A stretch of 64,000 nucleotides of DNA from Rotaria macrura (Eukaryota > Rotifera > Eurotatoria > Philodinida > Philodinidae), in contig OENT01000355.1 of assembly GCA_900239685.1 (NCBI GenBank), forward strand, positions 62,001 through 126,000, in the 5' to 3' direction. Made by a program: the position numbers and the translations under genes. The notes beneath the pieces are model-generated. The model was not told the origin of the DNA. It made no database searches and worked only from the letters and a program-made list of their open reading frames with translations. Each line of letters starts with the position of its first letter. Within the stretch, counting starts at the first letter, position 1. This document shows, piece by piece, positions 25,160 to 38,197 of the stretch.

Positions 25160-25968
25160 GTAATGATCTGTAGCAGGGGAAAACCTATTGGAGACGTATT
25201 AATATAATTTTCAAACCTTGTGAATATTAATACTAAACGTATACTTATGGTTCTAATGAAGTAGTGAAAAGTTCTTGAAGCGCTTGTCAATAATTGTAGA
25301 AAGGTTAAATGATTTTTATGGTCAAAAGAAAGTTCCATAGATCACAAGACCGAAAGCGTAGTTAAATTTACGAAGAATGCTTTCTGTCAAGTATTGACAA
25401 TTACTAAAAATGAGAGAACACATTCTTTTTTCATCACAGTTTATTTTAATGGGGTAAGTTCGCAATTGTAGTTACGAAGGGAAAAGAGATCAAAAATGAT
25501 TTCAACACGTGCACATTCATTTAATTAAAAAATGAACAAGATAGCATCACAGGCAATTAAGAAGAGTTTAACCTTGCCAATGAAACGATCAAGACAGACG
25601 ATGGAAAAGCGATGATTCATAATAAGATATCCTTGTCGATTAAAAAGAATATCAAATAGAAACTAGGAAATAATAATGAGTGATATTTTTTTCCTCTTGG
25701 CGTAAGTTGCGAGCTAGTTTTCATCCGCATATCTAATTATAATGTTTTCAGTCTGCTTAATCTGGGGAAGACTAGACTAGAATGAAAATTATGGTGCACT
25801 AGATCTTTGAAAATAGAAACTGACAATTTCTCATTTACGATGACGCCTGTCAACATATCCATTTTCTATTGTCGCTAGAATTAACGCTGTGCGGTGATAG
25901 AGCGATTAATATTTCTTATATCTGAGTTTCAATTGAATCTGAATAGTTGCATCAGTTGCAGTCACAAT
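25160..25968. other. Intergenic, no gene recognised
   Basis: A 60-residue minus-strand ORF (25156-25338) just upstream of the GPCR may be 5' flanking sequence. Nothing else is supported. Confidence 0.35.
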
Positions 25969-26318
25969 CAAGGGGGAAAGTGCAGGTTTGAAACCCCCAG
26001 TATCGCAGCATCAGTTCAGCATCTTCGGCATCATTTCAGCATCGTGATCTTCTTTCACTATGAGCATCACAGCATCATATCAGCATCTCTTCTGCATCTT
26101 CAGTTTTTTCTTAACAATTCATTGTAGAATTTAGTCAGTACGTGTTGATATTACCTTGGCAATACATAAGCATCAAATTCTACCTTAAATTGCTGAGAAA
26201 AAACTGAAGATGCTGATATGATCCTGTGATACTCATAGTGAAAGAAGATCACGATGCTGAAATGATGCCGAAGATGCTGAACTGATGCTGGGGGTTTCAA
26301 ACCTGCACTTCCCCCTTG
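25969..26318. mobile_element. Foldback element, 350 bp, CAAGGGGGAAAG ends
   Basis: The left arm starts CAAGGGGGAAAGTGCAGG and the right arm ends with its near-exact inverse (CCTGCACTTCCCCCTTG). The arms (about 25969-26120 and 26165-26318) pair along nearly their whole length and are rich in repeated TCAGCAT units. The ends match those of the 129-bp element at 42916, so both likely belong to one MITE family. No clean 8-bp duplication is seen here. No protein is encoded; the two short ORFs across it are inverse copies of the arms. Confidence 0.78.
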
Positions 26319-26549
26319 GATGTCACGTTGAGTGTTTCTTCGTAACAATTTTACTATGTTGAATTAATTAAAATTGGGGAGATTCGTATTCTTGCGTTTA
26401 CTTTTTTTAACTAAAGCGACGGCCAAATGCAAATACTTTCACACATTTCAGTTATCAAACTTGCACTTTCCGATAGTATATTTATGTTATACGATGTAAA
26501 CAAATTGGCGTCTACACATGCGCACAGGTGATCAGGACTTGAATAGTGG

Positions 26550-27028
26550 CACTAGTCGACGATCTTGACATCGTTCTTTCCAGCTTCTTGTAGATACATT
26601 CTTGTCTGGCGAGGCAAGAATCACATCGTCAGGCAAGATTCGTTTTTCTTTCTTGCCCAGGAATCTTGGATGATCTCAAAAGAATCATGAATATCTTGGC
26701 TTTCTTGCTAGATTCCATATCTTCTTGAATATCCGATAAAATTCTTCTTTCCTTCCTGCAACTGAATCCGGTCTGATGTCCATGAATAAGTTCAGCAACT
26801 TCAGACAAGATTCTGGTTGAAGGAAGGAAAGAAGAATCTTATCGGATATTCAAGAAGATATGGAATCTAGCAAGAAAGCCAAGATTTTCATGATTCTTTT
26901 GAGATCATCCAAGATTCTTGGGCAAGAAAGAAAAACGAATCTTGCCTGACGATGTGATTCTTGCCTCGCCAGACAAGAATGTATCTACAAGAAGCTGGAA
27001 AGAATGATGTCAAGATCGTCGACTAGTG
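26550..27028. mobile_element. Long foldback element, ~213-bp arms
   Basis: Left arm 26550-26762 and right arm about 26815-27028 are nearly perfect inverse copies, starting CACTAGTCGACGATCTTGAC and ending with its inverse, around a ~52-bp loop. Differences are single bases and small indels. A transcript through it would form a ~210-bp hairpin. I find no convincing target-site duplication and no ORF. Confidence 0.85.
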
Positions 27029-27212
27029 GGTTTTTTTAATTTTAGAATTTTACTCTGTTAAGTGACTGATCTCTCTTCCGCTTTGTTACTTATTATGTAG
27101 CAAAACTAAAATCAACTCAATTGAGAAACCACAATTATAAAAAAGTAATTAATCGTCATGCGATTCCTAAAAATGCAAAATCAATAAATAAAAAATATAT
27201 TTGACTGCTCAG

Positions 27213-27333
27213 GTCGATCGATACGGTGCCGTATTGTGACAATATACGGGCATGTACGAACTGTAATTTCATCATGATAACGCTGTATAACTGCGTCCAC
27301 TAATACGGTCGTATGTGCACCGTATTGTTCGAC
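27213..27333. mobile_element. Short foldback element, TACGG-rich
   Basis: The ends GTCGATCGATACGGTGC (27213-27229) and the inverse at 27317-27333 match at 15 of 17 positions. The interior repeats TACGG/CCGTA. It may be related to the element at 3147-3331, which also has TACGG-rich arms. Confidence 0.5.
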
Positions 27334-28853
27334 TTAGGTGTTTGATATCGCTTATTTTACATAGAAAATTGAATCAAAGTAGTGGTTCATCATTGTCAAG
27401 TATTGTTTTGATAAAATTGATTTATTATACAAACAAGGATTTTTGATTTTTTGTTAAGGTACTGAATAACTCTACAAGAACAGTTTGTCTTGGATCTATT
27501 TTTTTCTTTTCAACATTTCTTCCTGCTGAATGTTATTAGTAAGTCATTCAATTTTATACAGGAATAAGAGTGTGAGTGTGCGTAAGTTATTAGATACCTA
27601 CCTTTAAAACTAACTCACTTGATTTTATATTTCTACCTTGACTCGTTATTGCATTAGAATATTTCTCAATAGACCAGAAGCAATGTGTATCTCACAGCAA
27701 ATGTTTGTGACTTACATTAAGAGTTTTTTCTTTCCTTTTTGAATTTGTATGAAAATTCTATGGCCAACATGAATCATACTTAATGTTATGTACTAGTTTT
27801 AACGAAAACTTAGCATCGAGTGGAAGTAGCAGTTCTTATTTATGTACAAGATTCTTTTAGTAGTATGTACTTTGTTTATTCGCTTTCGAGGAAAGATAGA
27901 CAATTTGCATTATTTTAATTCAATAGAAATATGAAATCATGGCTACAGCGAAAGAATAAAAAAGATCTGCTGTATTCTTAGCGCTAGTGAAATATTCGAT
28001 AAAATTACCGTGTTCTCGAAACAATTTCAGACTAAATCAGACTGATATGCACTGACCCACTTGAAACATTGTTTTTAATTATCTAATTTAATGTTTTTGA
28101 TTGAGATAGAAGAACAAATTGACTGAATTGTTTCTCGTCCTTCTTGTAACGTAGGGCCAATCAGGTCAGAGTATCATTCATATAAAGAAGTACTGTTTCT
28201 TTATCATTGTGCATCAAACAATAGACACGGCCGCCGAGCATTCAACGCTTGATTAGAAATCCTTCATTTATATATATATATAGATAAGATCATAGTGAAC
28301 TATATACATTACCTTTTTCATATAATTCGCGCACTTTATCATATAACCTATCAAAACTAGCAGTTGTGATGGCAAAAATACATTATCATTACTATATCAA
28401 TTTCTCATTCAACGTAAGATTCTTAATTTCAGTTGTTTTTGGTACCTTGTTAAATATAGCATAAGTCGCTATTATCAGATTGAGTCAATTTAAGTGAAAT
28501 AACTTGCTTGGCCTTTGATTTTCTTTCGAAGAAATACTGATAATTCTCATTCCGAAATATTTAAGAGACACCTATCAAACTACAACCAAAAGATGATATT
28601 TTTATTGAATGTACATGCTATTGTGACAATTCACTTGTTTCAAAAGATTGATTCATAGTCTTATACGTATCATATTAGTAGAGTTGGGGGTGTCTGAGTT
28701 TACTTGATAAGTATTTCGCAAAGAAATTCTTCATTCAAAGAATTTATGTCATTATATAGTTTATCTTTTAAGTACTAGTTCGATCTGTAAATTTTCTTTT
28801 ATTTCGGTTACTTTTGATACTTTGATAATCTTCATCCTAGAATACAGCGAACT
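27334..28853. other. Intergenic, no gene recognised
   Basis: AT-rich with a short TA run near 28269-28282. No coding signal found. Confidence 0.4.
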
Positions 28854-29809
28854 CCCATGTCGCCTCTTTTTTTGCAACTGCGCCGCAGTTACGCGTAGAG
28901 CCAATTTTACGCCGCAATTATGCGTAACTACGCCGCATTCATCGCAGTGAAGGTCTCTATAAGAAACTAAGCTTACTGCGACGCAGACCAACGTAACTGC
29001 GTCGTAGTGATCGCATCGTACGATCCGTTGTAAACGTAACTGACCAATTATAAATGATTCTTCCTTATTTATAATTGGTCACTCTCGAGCACTAATACTT
29101 AGCCACAGAAAATCAGTATAAATAGCTGTGGTCGTCACATTTTCGTTCATAAATCATTTTACTTTAAACAGTAGAATACATATTTAATTATTTTTAAAAT
29201 TTTTTTAGTTGTTCAATTTTTGAAACTTTGTTTCTTCAATTATTTAACATATTTTTAAAGAAATTTTTTTTCCATTATTTTTTAAATGTTTTTTCAAACG
29301 TTTTTAGTTGTTTTTTCTGATTTTTCTAGATATTTGTTTTCCGTGATTTTAGAAATTCATAATTTTTTTTAACTTGTATTTCGTAAATTTTGAAATTTTT
29401 TAGCTTTTAATTTTTTGATTTTTCTGGATATTTTCTTTCCTTAATTTTTGAAATTAAAATTTTTTTAAAGTTATAGTTTTGTAAACTAATTTTTTTTTTA
29501 ATTTTTTATAAAAATTTTAATTTTATAATTTTAAGTTTTTTATTTTTTGTACGGAAAAAGTTTTTAAGCTCACAATAAAAATACAAATAAAATGATAGCT
29601 TAATCCAAGTGATCTCTCGTATGTATTGGAACGCAAGTGTGACGCATAACTGCAATTAACTGGGACGCACTGTTGCGTAACTGTGAATTTTTCGCCGTAA
29701 CTACGCGTAACTGCGATTTTTTTATCGTAATTACGCATAACTACGTCGCAATTTTCCGTAATTACGGGTCACAGTGTGATCGCAGTTTCATCGTAAAGAA
29801 ACACATGGG
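28854..29809. mobile_element. Foldback-like element with GCGTAACTGCG repeats, 956 bp
   Basis: It starts CCCATGT (28854) and ends ACATGGG (29809). Both ends, each ~150 bp, are packed with copies of GCGTAACTGCG or GCGTAACTACG in opposing orientations, much more GC-rich than the surroundings. The middle (29160-29570) is extremely T-rich on the plus strand. The symmetric layout suggests a non-autonomous foldback transposon. Pairing of the arms is imperfect and no duplication was confirmed. Two minus-strand ORFs over the ends are by-products. Confidence 0.5.
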
Positions 29810-30163
29810 CTCTATCTCAAATAAATCGATCGAGCCCTAGCATTTTTTACCGCTATAAAAAACGAATTTTAGGAATAAAGATACTACTGGAACCTGACTA
29901 ATAACATGCCAACTATTTCAGAAAAGTGTTGCACTTTTTACTACGAAAACTTGAAGCCAATAGTAACAAAATCTGATTTACACCACTTCAATAAATTTTG
30001 CATTCCAAATGATACTTTATTTTGAATACAAGAAATGAGTTTCTCTTTCACTCACAGTTGAATACGTTTTGTTTTCCAATTAATATGGAGAATCCCTTCC
30101 GTATTTGAATACATAATAATATTAGCCAGCAAAAGTAACTCAAACTATTGTCTTGTTTTTCAG

Positions 30164-30653
30164 ATGAGCAACTTCCTATGCCAGTGTTGTTGTTGGGTTA
30201 ATAAAAATAATCAACGTGGTGATATATACAATAAATCAGTCAATAAATCAACAACAGTAACTCAACAACCACAACACGAACAAATAAATCTTAATTCTCA
30301 TATAATTTCAAATGCAAGAATTAACTGAATTAATTGTTTTTTCTTTCATTGAATTTTCTTTTTCTTTTTTTGTAGACAATTAACACGAACATAAATACAA
30401 GTGATTCATCTCCAATCAAAGTATCTTATATCTGTTTACCTAGTAAAACAACCTTGGTCTAATATTTTCTTTATTTTAGTACGGGATTGAAGAAACTGGC
30501 GGTATAATGCTCAACGATTCTCGGTTATTTGATTCAGGAACCACAACTGATGAATCAACGGATGATGGTACTGAGTTTGGCGATTTTTTTGAAACATACA
30601 TCATTCGTAGCAGTCAATCTTTTATTCGTCAATTACCTATGACAAATGTTTGA
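30164..30653 (+). CDS. Uncharacterised 122-residue protein with N-terminal Cys cluster
   Basis: Three exons, 30164-30313, 30376-30420 and 30480-30653, are all in phase 0. The first intron begins GCAAGA and ends TTTTTTTGTAG, a GC-AG intron; without it the frame stops three codons later. The second is GT-AG, 59 bp. The protein starts MSNFLCQCCCWVNK, a Cys cluster next to the N-terminus like those palmitoylated for membrane anchoring, then a Gln/Asn/Ser-rich disordered stretch, and an acidic C-terminal half (TTDESTDDGTEFGDFFE). There is no signal peptide or helix. The ATG lies right after TTTTTCAG, so a 5' UTR intron or trans-splice site is likely. AATAAA lies at about 30895. Family unknown. Confidence 0.6.
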
Positions 30654-32176
30654 CAGTTCAAATCACTTTTTTGTTCTTCCATAGTGTCATCTATGAATTT
30701 TTTGCTTGATACCCCATATCTGTAATATTTTTGTACACATTTACTGTTCTTTCTTTTTCATGTATGTGTATGCTTATCTTTATCTTCTCACTGATATTTG
30801 AATTATTTACTTATTTTTTGGTATTTGTTACTTCTCATTCATTGTGGTTGATGATATGTTAATCACTTTCAAATGTCATGGGGTGGCATAAATTAATAAA
30901 AAAAGTCTTTGTTAATCTAGATTTTACTTATCGAAATTTGAAAATTCGGATGATTAAATTTTGTTAAAAGTAACCTTTGTGATTCAAAGAATTAACATTG
31001 CTAGCAAGGTAGTTAAATTAACGTTTTTCAGAATCGAACTCATCAACGTTAATAATGAAATGATGAATTCAAATGCGTAGGACTACAGACTTAGTCACAA
31101 TTCTATTGTATCATACAGGATAAACCAATAACAAAAAAAGTAATTGTAAACAAGAAAGAACACATTCATCTACATGCGAATAAGTTTTCCACACTTTTGC
31201 ACAATGTATAAAAATATCTATGTTTCTCTTATTTATCAGAAATTTTAGAATCTACATTTGCAACTGAAAATATTTTCAGGACTGAAACCGAAAGTGTCTT
31301 TACGAATCAAACTCTATAAATTTTCTACTGTGTTTTCTTGATTATATCCATTGTACGTGTTTCATGATGTGACTCTCATGGATGAGGCTTTATTACATCA
31401 AACTTTATTCTCCCATCTTTCATACTTGTATATAGTTCAGTGGTCTATCGGTTAGTGTTACGACATTGTTACATCTTCCTCTCACTTTTGGCTTTATCTT
31501 TCTCCATATTTCTCTTCTGATCGCCTATATAAATGTGCTTGTTATGTGAACAATTCTATCTATAAAGTAAAGAAGAATAATAAAGCGTAGTTCGATTGAT
31601 GCAAGCACTTCGCTATAAGCAATACTCGAGAAATATAAACGCCGTATGACACATGAATAAACTAGATTTATCATTACGACTTTTGTTTGTTCAACGCAGC
31701 ATTAAGGTCTTTTGCTTTTGCTTTCGCCTATACCCAATATGCATAGTGCTTCTCTCGTGACAACGCCAAGATGGAGAATACAAAAAAATGCGATTGGCAT
31801 GACACATTAGAAATCGCCAGTATACAACGACGAGGATGCAAATATTTTTTCTCTTTCTTCCTATTTTTCATTTTTATCTCGACGCATGTTTCTCGTTCGC
31901 AACGAGCATGCTATTATACGCACCTCTCATTTGATGAACGTCAGTAGTATGGAAGCAGGCATTCCTTTTTCAGTTAACCACGGAATGCAAAAGAAAGGGA
32001 GGCTTTTCTTGAATACCAATGTTATATCTATTTCGTTAAATCTCCTTTAAAAATGCAAAATTTTATTCAGACTGATGATTCATGATTTTAGGTTATGTAA
32101 TAAAACAAAAGTTCATACTTAAGTACAAAATAAATACGTTTTCACTTGCATTGAAAGACTATCTTGTTAAGACGAT
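30654..32176. other. Intergenic, no gene recognised
   Basis: No coding signal seen. A tRNA box-A-like phrase at about 31440-31457 has no matching B box. Confidence 0.35.
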
Positions 32177-32765
32177 ATGTCTATCACCGATGTTCAAACA
32201 TTGATTGGCTCCGATGTGATTGTGTTTATTGAAGCACCATTGTTGGGTAAGGGTACACAAGCACAACTTCTTGCCAAAGCTCTCAATAGACCATATGTCT
32301 CAACCGGAGATCTCTTTCGTACCGAAGTAGGCAGTGGAAGTAAACTGGGTAGACAGATAAAAAATTACATGGATAGAGGTGAATTAATTCCTAATGAATT
32401 TGCAACAACATTTGTCACTACGAAATGAGCGATTTGATCTATCACAATGACATGATCTTGGAAAATCATCCTCGCAATTTATCTCATCTTTCTATTTTGA
32501 TAGTATATTGACAAATTTGAATCAATGCATTTATGCTGTCATCTATCTGGATGTACCCAAGACGGGGCCTGACAGACGTTGTGTACAGCGTGGCGGAACT
32601 GATGATACTTTTTACACTTTTGAACGTCAGAATACAGTCTTTCAAGAAGAAACACTACCTCCGGTCGAGGTATTCGAATCAAAAAATCACTTTCTCAATA
32701 TTGAATGTAATTGAAAATCTCCAGTAGAAATCGGTAAAAGAATACTTTCTGGCATCATTAATTTG
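32177..32765 (+). pseudogene. Decayed adenylate kinase
   Basis: The frame 32177-32428 reads like the start of an adenylate or UMP/CMP kinase: a P-loop relic EAPLLGKGTQAQLLAK (family GxPGxGKGT), then YVSTGDLFRTEV, KLGRQIKNYMDRGELIPNE. It stops at 32426. In another frame, from ~32508, come AVIYLDVPKT, RGGTDDT and VFQEETLPPVEVFE, matching the Asp-Val-Pro strand, the Arg-rich lid end and the C-terminal helix. The LID and substrate part between them is lost. The P-loop has lost two of its glycines. Nucleoside monophosphate kinase activity is not expected. Confidence 0.75.
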
Positions 32766-34455
32766 CACAAATGACCGAATGTTCTCGGATTGGATTCGAT
32801 ACTTTCTATGTCAAAGGAAGAATTAGCCTAGAAATAAAATATTTATATCTCAATTTATGTAGAACTTAATCATGTATGATTTTGCATAAAAAACAAAGTG
32901 AAATATATTCTCATATATTGATTAATTGATAATTAGCATACATTTAGTACTAACTGTTTTTGTTTTGAAGTTAATAAAATACTGTGAAAAATGGATAAAT
33001 TTTATATACTAGATATGTAGAGAGTGAAGACTTCCTTCACTACTGACATACTCAATACCCTCTAATGAGCACTGTGCAGACTTGAAAAACTTGCTAACAA
33101 TAGCGAAACTGATTAGTTTGTCCCCTAATTAAAAGAAATTATAGAGACGATTGCCTCATACTTGTTTAGATGTCAATATAATTTTTTTTCTATAAATTTT
33201 TCGATTGAAGACAAAGTCCACACTCACAAAACATCTTCAAGCAATTCGAATTTTAACAGTTTCTAAGAGGAGCAAAGTTTAAAATATTCTGTTAAGTACT
33301 ATATTTTCATGCGTTTCTTTTTTTTGTTTATTATATTGAATGAACTTGTGTTTTGCAATTTTCTGCAGTTTTTATTCATACCGATTTCTACGATGGGGCG
33401 TAATCCTTTTATTATAGGAAGGTTTATCGTCGAACTTGAAGGATCGATTTTTGGCAGATCATAGAAACGTTTTGTCATTATTGATAGTTCTGCTCTATTG
33501 ATCCTGCTGAAGAACGGCTTCGTTCAACATGAACTTTTGGCAAGCATGAGCTTTGTCTGTAGTTTAGTTCGCCTTGACAGATACAACCATTCTATAGTAA
33601 TGCAGAGATACGTCTCACCTCAATATATTAGATATACATACCACGCAAACGAGTGGGTGTGATAATTTAACTTCTCGATCTATGTTATGGTCTGCCCATG
33701 CTGTATTTGAGTGATTTATAACAGTAGAATATCTTACTTCGGAATGTATAGAGAAGTCAATCATCGAACAGCCATAGTTTGTGAATGTACGAGTGAAACG
33801 ATTTTTCTCGCTCAAATGTTCATTGGTTTTGTTCATCGTATTCCGAAGTTCATCGCAAATTATTTTTGATTTTCAGTCTGAGGTTTAGCTTCATGCTGAA
33901 GCTGTTCTAAACAGGAAAGTATTCGCTGCTATACACATGACTTAAGATGATCTTCCAGGTCTTAACGGCATCTTGTGCATGGGCCCTTGAAGCTGACTTC
34001 CAAGCAAGAAATCACAACATTAGGACATTGTTGCTGGCAAGCAGTCATAGCAACTGTTCACTTACGGCTTAGCCATTGAAGATGAACATGTTTAAGTGTA
34101 GATACATGCAATATTCTTCCTATTAAATCTTTCGTGTAACTGAAATAAATGATCTAATTTGTATCGCCTCGATGAACATTTTACTTATTGCAATATTTGC
34201 ACTAACGTAGGCAAGAATATTATCGAACATGCCGAGAAAATTCTAAGTCTCTCTCGAATGTAAGTCATTTCGAGAAACTGCATAACGGCATATTGGGCAT
34301 GTTCTCCGTTTATTGAGCCATACTTCAATACAATTCTTGTAAAAAATCGATTTGCACAATTATATACTAATAGGACATTTCAATGATCGTCTACATATTG
34401 TACATTTGAGTTAAATTTCCACATCATCTTTATCCATATATTGAAAGTCAGCTGT
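32766..34455. other. Gene-poor; possible scraps of decayed coding sequence
   Basis: No intact gene. Short stop-free stretches near 33365-33470 (after an acceptor-like TTTCTGCAG) and 33890-34050 read like broken protein but cannot be assigned. Confidence 0.3.
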
Positions 34456-34819
34456 CCAAGCAGACAAACATTTGGAAAAACGCGTTTAAACATTCAATAG
34501 GGAACGCCGATTGTGAGTCACTAACGCTCATTAATGAAACGCAAGACACGCGTTTTTCACGCAGAATTTTCACTTTCGGAGCGCGAAAACGGACTAAAAG
34601 TCTAATTCTGATGGTTTAAACGCATTGGCTTTTAAGTTGTCGAATAATTGTGCGTTTTAAAGCTCAAAAATAGAGTTTTTATCGGTTTCCACGCTCCGGA
34701 AGTGAAATTTCTGCGTAAAAAACGCGTTTCTTACTTTTTGTTAATGAGCGTTAGGGACTCACAATCGGCGTTCCCGATTGAATGTTTAAACGCGTTTTTC
34801 CAAATGTTTGTCTGCCTGG
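34456..34819. mobile_element. Foldback/MITE-like element rich in ACGCGTTT, 364 bp
   Basis: The left end CCAAGCAGACAAACATTTGG and right end (inverse, CCAAATGTTTGTCTGCCTGG) pair, and pairing continues for ~80 bp (34456-34538 with 34737-34819). The interior has many AACGCG/CGCGTT motifs and further inverted similarity. No protein and no sure duplication. The 76-residue ORF inside it is a by-product. Confidence 0.75.
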
Positions 34820-37800
34820 GTGAGATTGGTTCTCATCTTAGGTGTGCATGTGGTAGTACTCGTAAGAATTACATTTGATTAGACACCCATACTCGCTCCC
34901 CAGGGTACATGATCATGTCATAGTCATCAACTTCTGTCTTCTTCCCAAAAATCAAAGCATACAGGACGTGCATCGTATTTTTGAAAATACTAGCTTGAAT
35001 TAGATCTTTTGTAGAGCTGTACGTAATGCATAATAACAGAAATATGAATTAATACATGTAAGAATGCTCTAAATTCTTAAAACGTCAACGGAATAGGTTG
35101 ATAATGTCGGTTGAACATTTTTCGAAAGGCTTTTTACAATGAAAATTTTGAAGGTTGTAAAACTTGTTTGGTCTTCTATACATCACAAGTGAGAATACAA
35201 AGAAGAAAAGAATTTTATAAAAATGAGATTTATCTGAATGTCTTCGCTGATGTAAACTTAAGCTACCAAGTTAGGAAAAATGTTGTAGAGCAAAAGAATT
35301 CGGCTAACGAGCATATGAACATCATTGGAAAAGGCTATTAGTATCATTAATTTCTGCAAATGTACACATTTTGAACTGATTAGACTTCTATTACGTTCAG
35401 AAAACTATAAACATCCGCCTAGAGTTCTACTATGGGATGACCTTAGATTACATGGACAGGAAGTGGGTGTTAGCAATATTTATGTGAAGAAGTAGCAATC
35501 AGTTTTCCATCTGATTCTTAGGTTAATTGTCATCTAAGATAGTTTAAGTTTAAATAAAAAATTGTTTTTACTAATTGAACATGAATTGTTAAGACGCATG
35601 CTCGAGAAAATCAGATTGCATTTGTTTTTTTAGTAGAGATCAACACGTGAAACTTTCAAAGATGAATCCAATAGAATTCAAAGCATAAAAATACTCAACC
35701 CTTTTCCTTCTACTTGCTTTTTATTTGTACACCATCAACATTTCCATAGGAAAAGTTTTGTTGCGAACAGAGAAAAATTCTCGTTTTATGTTAAACATTT
35801 TCAATGTAAAGTAACTATGTAATGTTCAAACGCATCAAATTAGCAATGCTGTTACACATTGTCGTTATATGCTGAAGTTTTTTTGTCTTGCTCTGCCATA
35901 ATAATAATAATATTCGCCAACAATATGCTCAATGATGAATGATTCAATGGCTTGTAAATTACATCGTTTAAGTTGATATACACACAATTGAATCATATCT
36001 CAACATATTCATATGATAAGTCTTTCGTGAGCCTTTCGGGATGTCGATGAGGATATTCTTGATTTTTGACATACTTTGTTAGTTCTGAAAAGTAGCTGTA
36101 CGATTTTCCTATTAACTGCCGTTAAATTTACATTATTTGCATCAGTTCTTTAAAATTTAAAATCAATTTAAATTAAAAAGTATTCGCAATTGATTTATCA
36201 TTCCTTAACTTATAGATTAAATCATTGTATTATGTTCTTGGATTTCGTCGCATTTAGACAAAATGTAAAAAGAACATGTTAGAATTTTATCGAAACCTAT
36301 AAAAAGTTCACACGTGCATATGTTGATAAAATATTAATTGTCGAACGCCTTTATATGTTCAGAAACTTTCACATGTATTAAATAATACGTAAACTTGAGC
36401 CTTCCTAAAGGTTTTATTTTTGTTGAAACTGCAATGCAATTGTACACATACTTTCTCGTTGTTAGCTATTTGCACTGAAATATAAAAACAAATGAATAAT
36501 TTGATTGTAACTACTTATAATTTAATAAATTATAAATTATTTGCAAATAATCTATATTTTTAAAGTAAATTTAATCAAAAGTATTTATACGTCAGCACCT
36601 CTACTATGTAGTCACTCTTACAACAGAATATATATTTTCCTGTTCATTACGAATTATTTTCAAATTTACGTTCGATGTTCGAAATAATGTGAACGAAACT
36701 TTTTTATGGCCACCGACTGAGTTTTTTTGTAGCGCTATTTTGTTGTACTAAAAGAACACCTAGGGACCGGCAAGTATCATGTATATACAATTTTCTTCGA
36801 CTATACCGAAGATATAAAGAATATTTATGCCTACTAGAAATAATTAGAAATGTGCAAAACGCTGTAACAGCATTGTAGCAGTGATAAATTTAGGGATGGG
36901 TTGGGGACGCTGATAGGGCAATCGCAACTTCGCTCGAAAATTTCTCATAGAAGAAAAACTGTAATTTGCAATTACAAATATGCTATGATGGTTTATAAGT
37001 GCGACAAATACTCTTCTGTCTCGTTCTAAATGCAGTTGTTAGACTTACAGAAACGTACTGTCATTGAATAATATCTATCGAAAAGTTTTGATTTCTTCTG
37101 CATCGACCTTTCATCTCTTTCCATAGAAAAAGAGAAGATAAGAAACGTGCAAGACCAGAGCTCCGAATGGGACATGATCGGATGAACTGTTATCTTATCA
37201 ATCACGCGCTGAGTAAACGTTTTTGAAACTTTCGATGTATATTTTTAAATCTAATTATGTCTACTTTCCATTATTTTGTTTCATAAAGTGTTTTACAATG
37301 AAATTGACACCTTTTCGCGTTTATAAATGAAAATCAAGAAAATTTTCTCGATATTATCACAATTATGTCACTACACATGTTGCTAATCAGAAAATAGGAC
37401 CATTTTTTCATAGAATCTAATCAAAAACTGTTTTTGTCCCTTTTTGTCTGATAGTATGTTTTCTGAAAAACTTTTGTACCATCCCCTCGCATTCGCAGCT
37501 CTGTGCGAGAAATTGATGTGAACTATCATTGAAAATGTAGCAATAAAAATTATTCTGACTATGTAGGAAAATAAGAGTCTATTCAATGTCTGTTTGTCAG
37601 TATGATGAAATTTTTTTCTTCTATTACTTGTACCGAGTAACTTTAACGATCTTTTACTTATCCCTGTTTCTTAAATCTACATAACACCAACACTTCTTTT
37701 ACCTGTACATATCAAACGCTCTCGTCCATCTAAAAAACATAGAGTATTTAAATCTATTACAGCAATGCCATACATTGTAATAGAACTCATAGTTTTATAT

Positions 37801-38197
37801 GTTCATAAATCTAAAAGAGTAGAATCTCAGACACAAACACCACACCTCTATTCCAAAACTCTAGCTCCCTCGATGCATTGCAGATTTGTAATGAATTCCT
37901 TCTACATCTTTCTGATGAGATTGTAAATAATATCTTCCAATCATGGAGAATAATCCGAAAAGAAAATTTGTTTCAAAGAAACAAAACAAAGCGTTGTTTT
38001 TTGTTCGATGTATCTTCAACTATTCTACGCACATTTTCTACGAAAACCTTAACAGAAGCAAATTAAAAGAAGATCACAGAAAATTAGATTTTCGGTCCTA
38101 GTTGCCACTCTACAAATCATATATTTTCTCAATGCTATTATAATACTTGACATGCTTCGATGTACAATGGATAATCAAAGAATGTGCACACTTAATG
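34820..38197. other. Gene-poor region, possible decayed coding stretch at 35343-35494
   Basis: Between about 35343 and 35494 one plus-strand frame is open and protein-like (HPPRVLLWDDLRLHGQE), ending at a stop; the 76-residue ORF at 35111-35341 lies just upstream in another frame. Together they may be a broken gene. I cannot name it. The rest shows nothing. Confidence 0.25.

Noticed and set aside
31436..31480. tRNA-like phrase GTGGTCTATCGGTTAG
   Set aside because: It resembles an A box, but there is no B box, acceptor stem or T-loop at the right distance.
33365..33470. Possible cyclophilin-like start after an acceptor
   Set aside because: Only a dozen residues look similar, the invariant catalytic segments are missing and the frame stops.
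33615..33836. 73-residue minus-strand ORF
   Set aside because: No motif, helix or partner exon was found.
34648..34878. 76-residue ORF
   Set aside because: It lies across the right arm of a foldback element and has no protein features.
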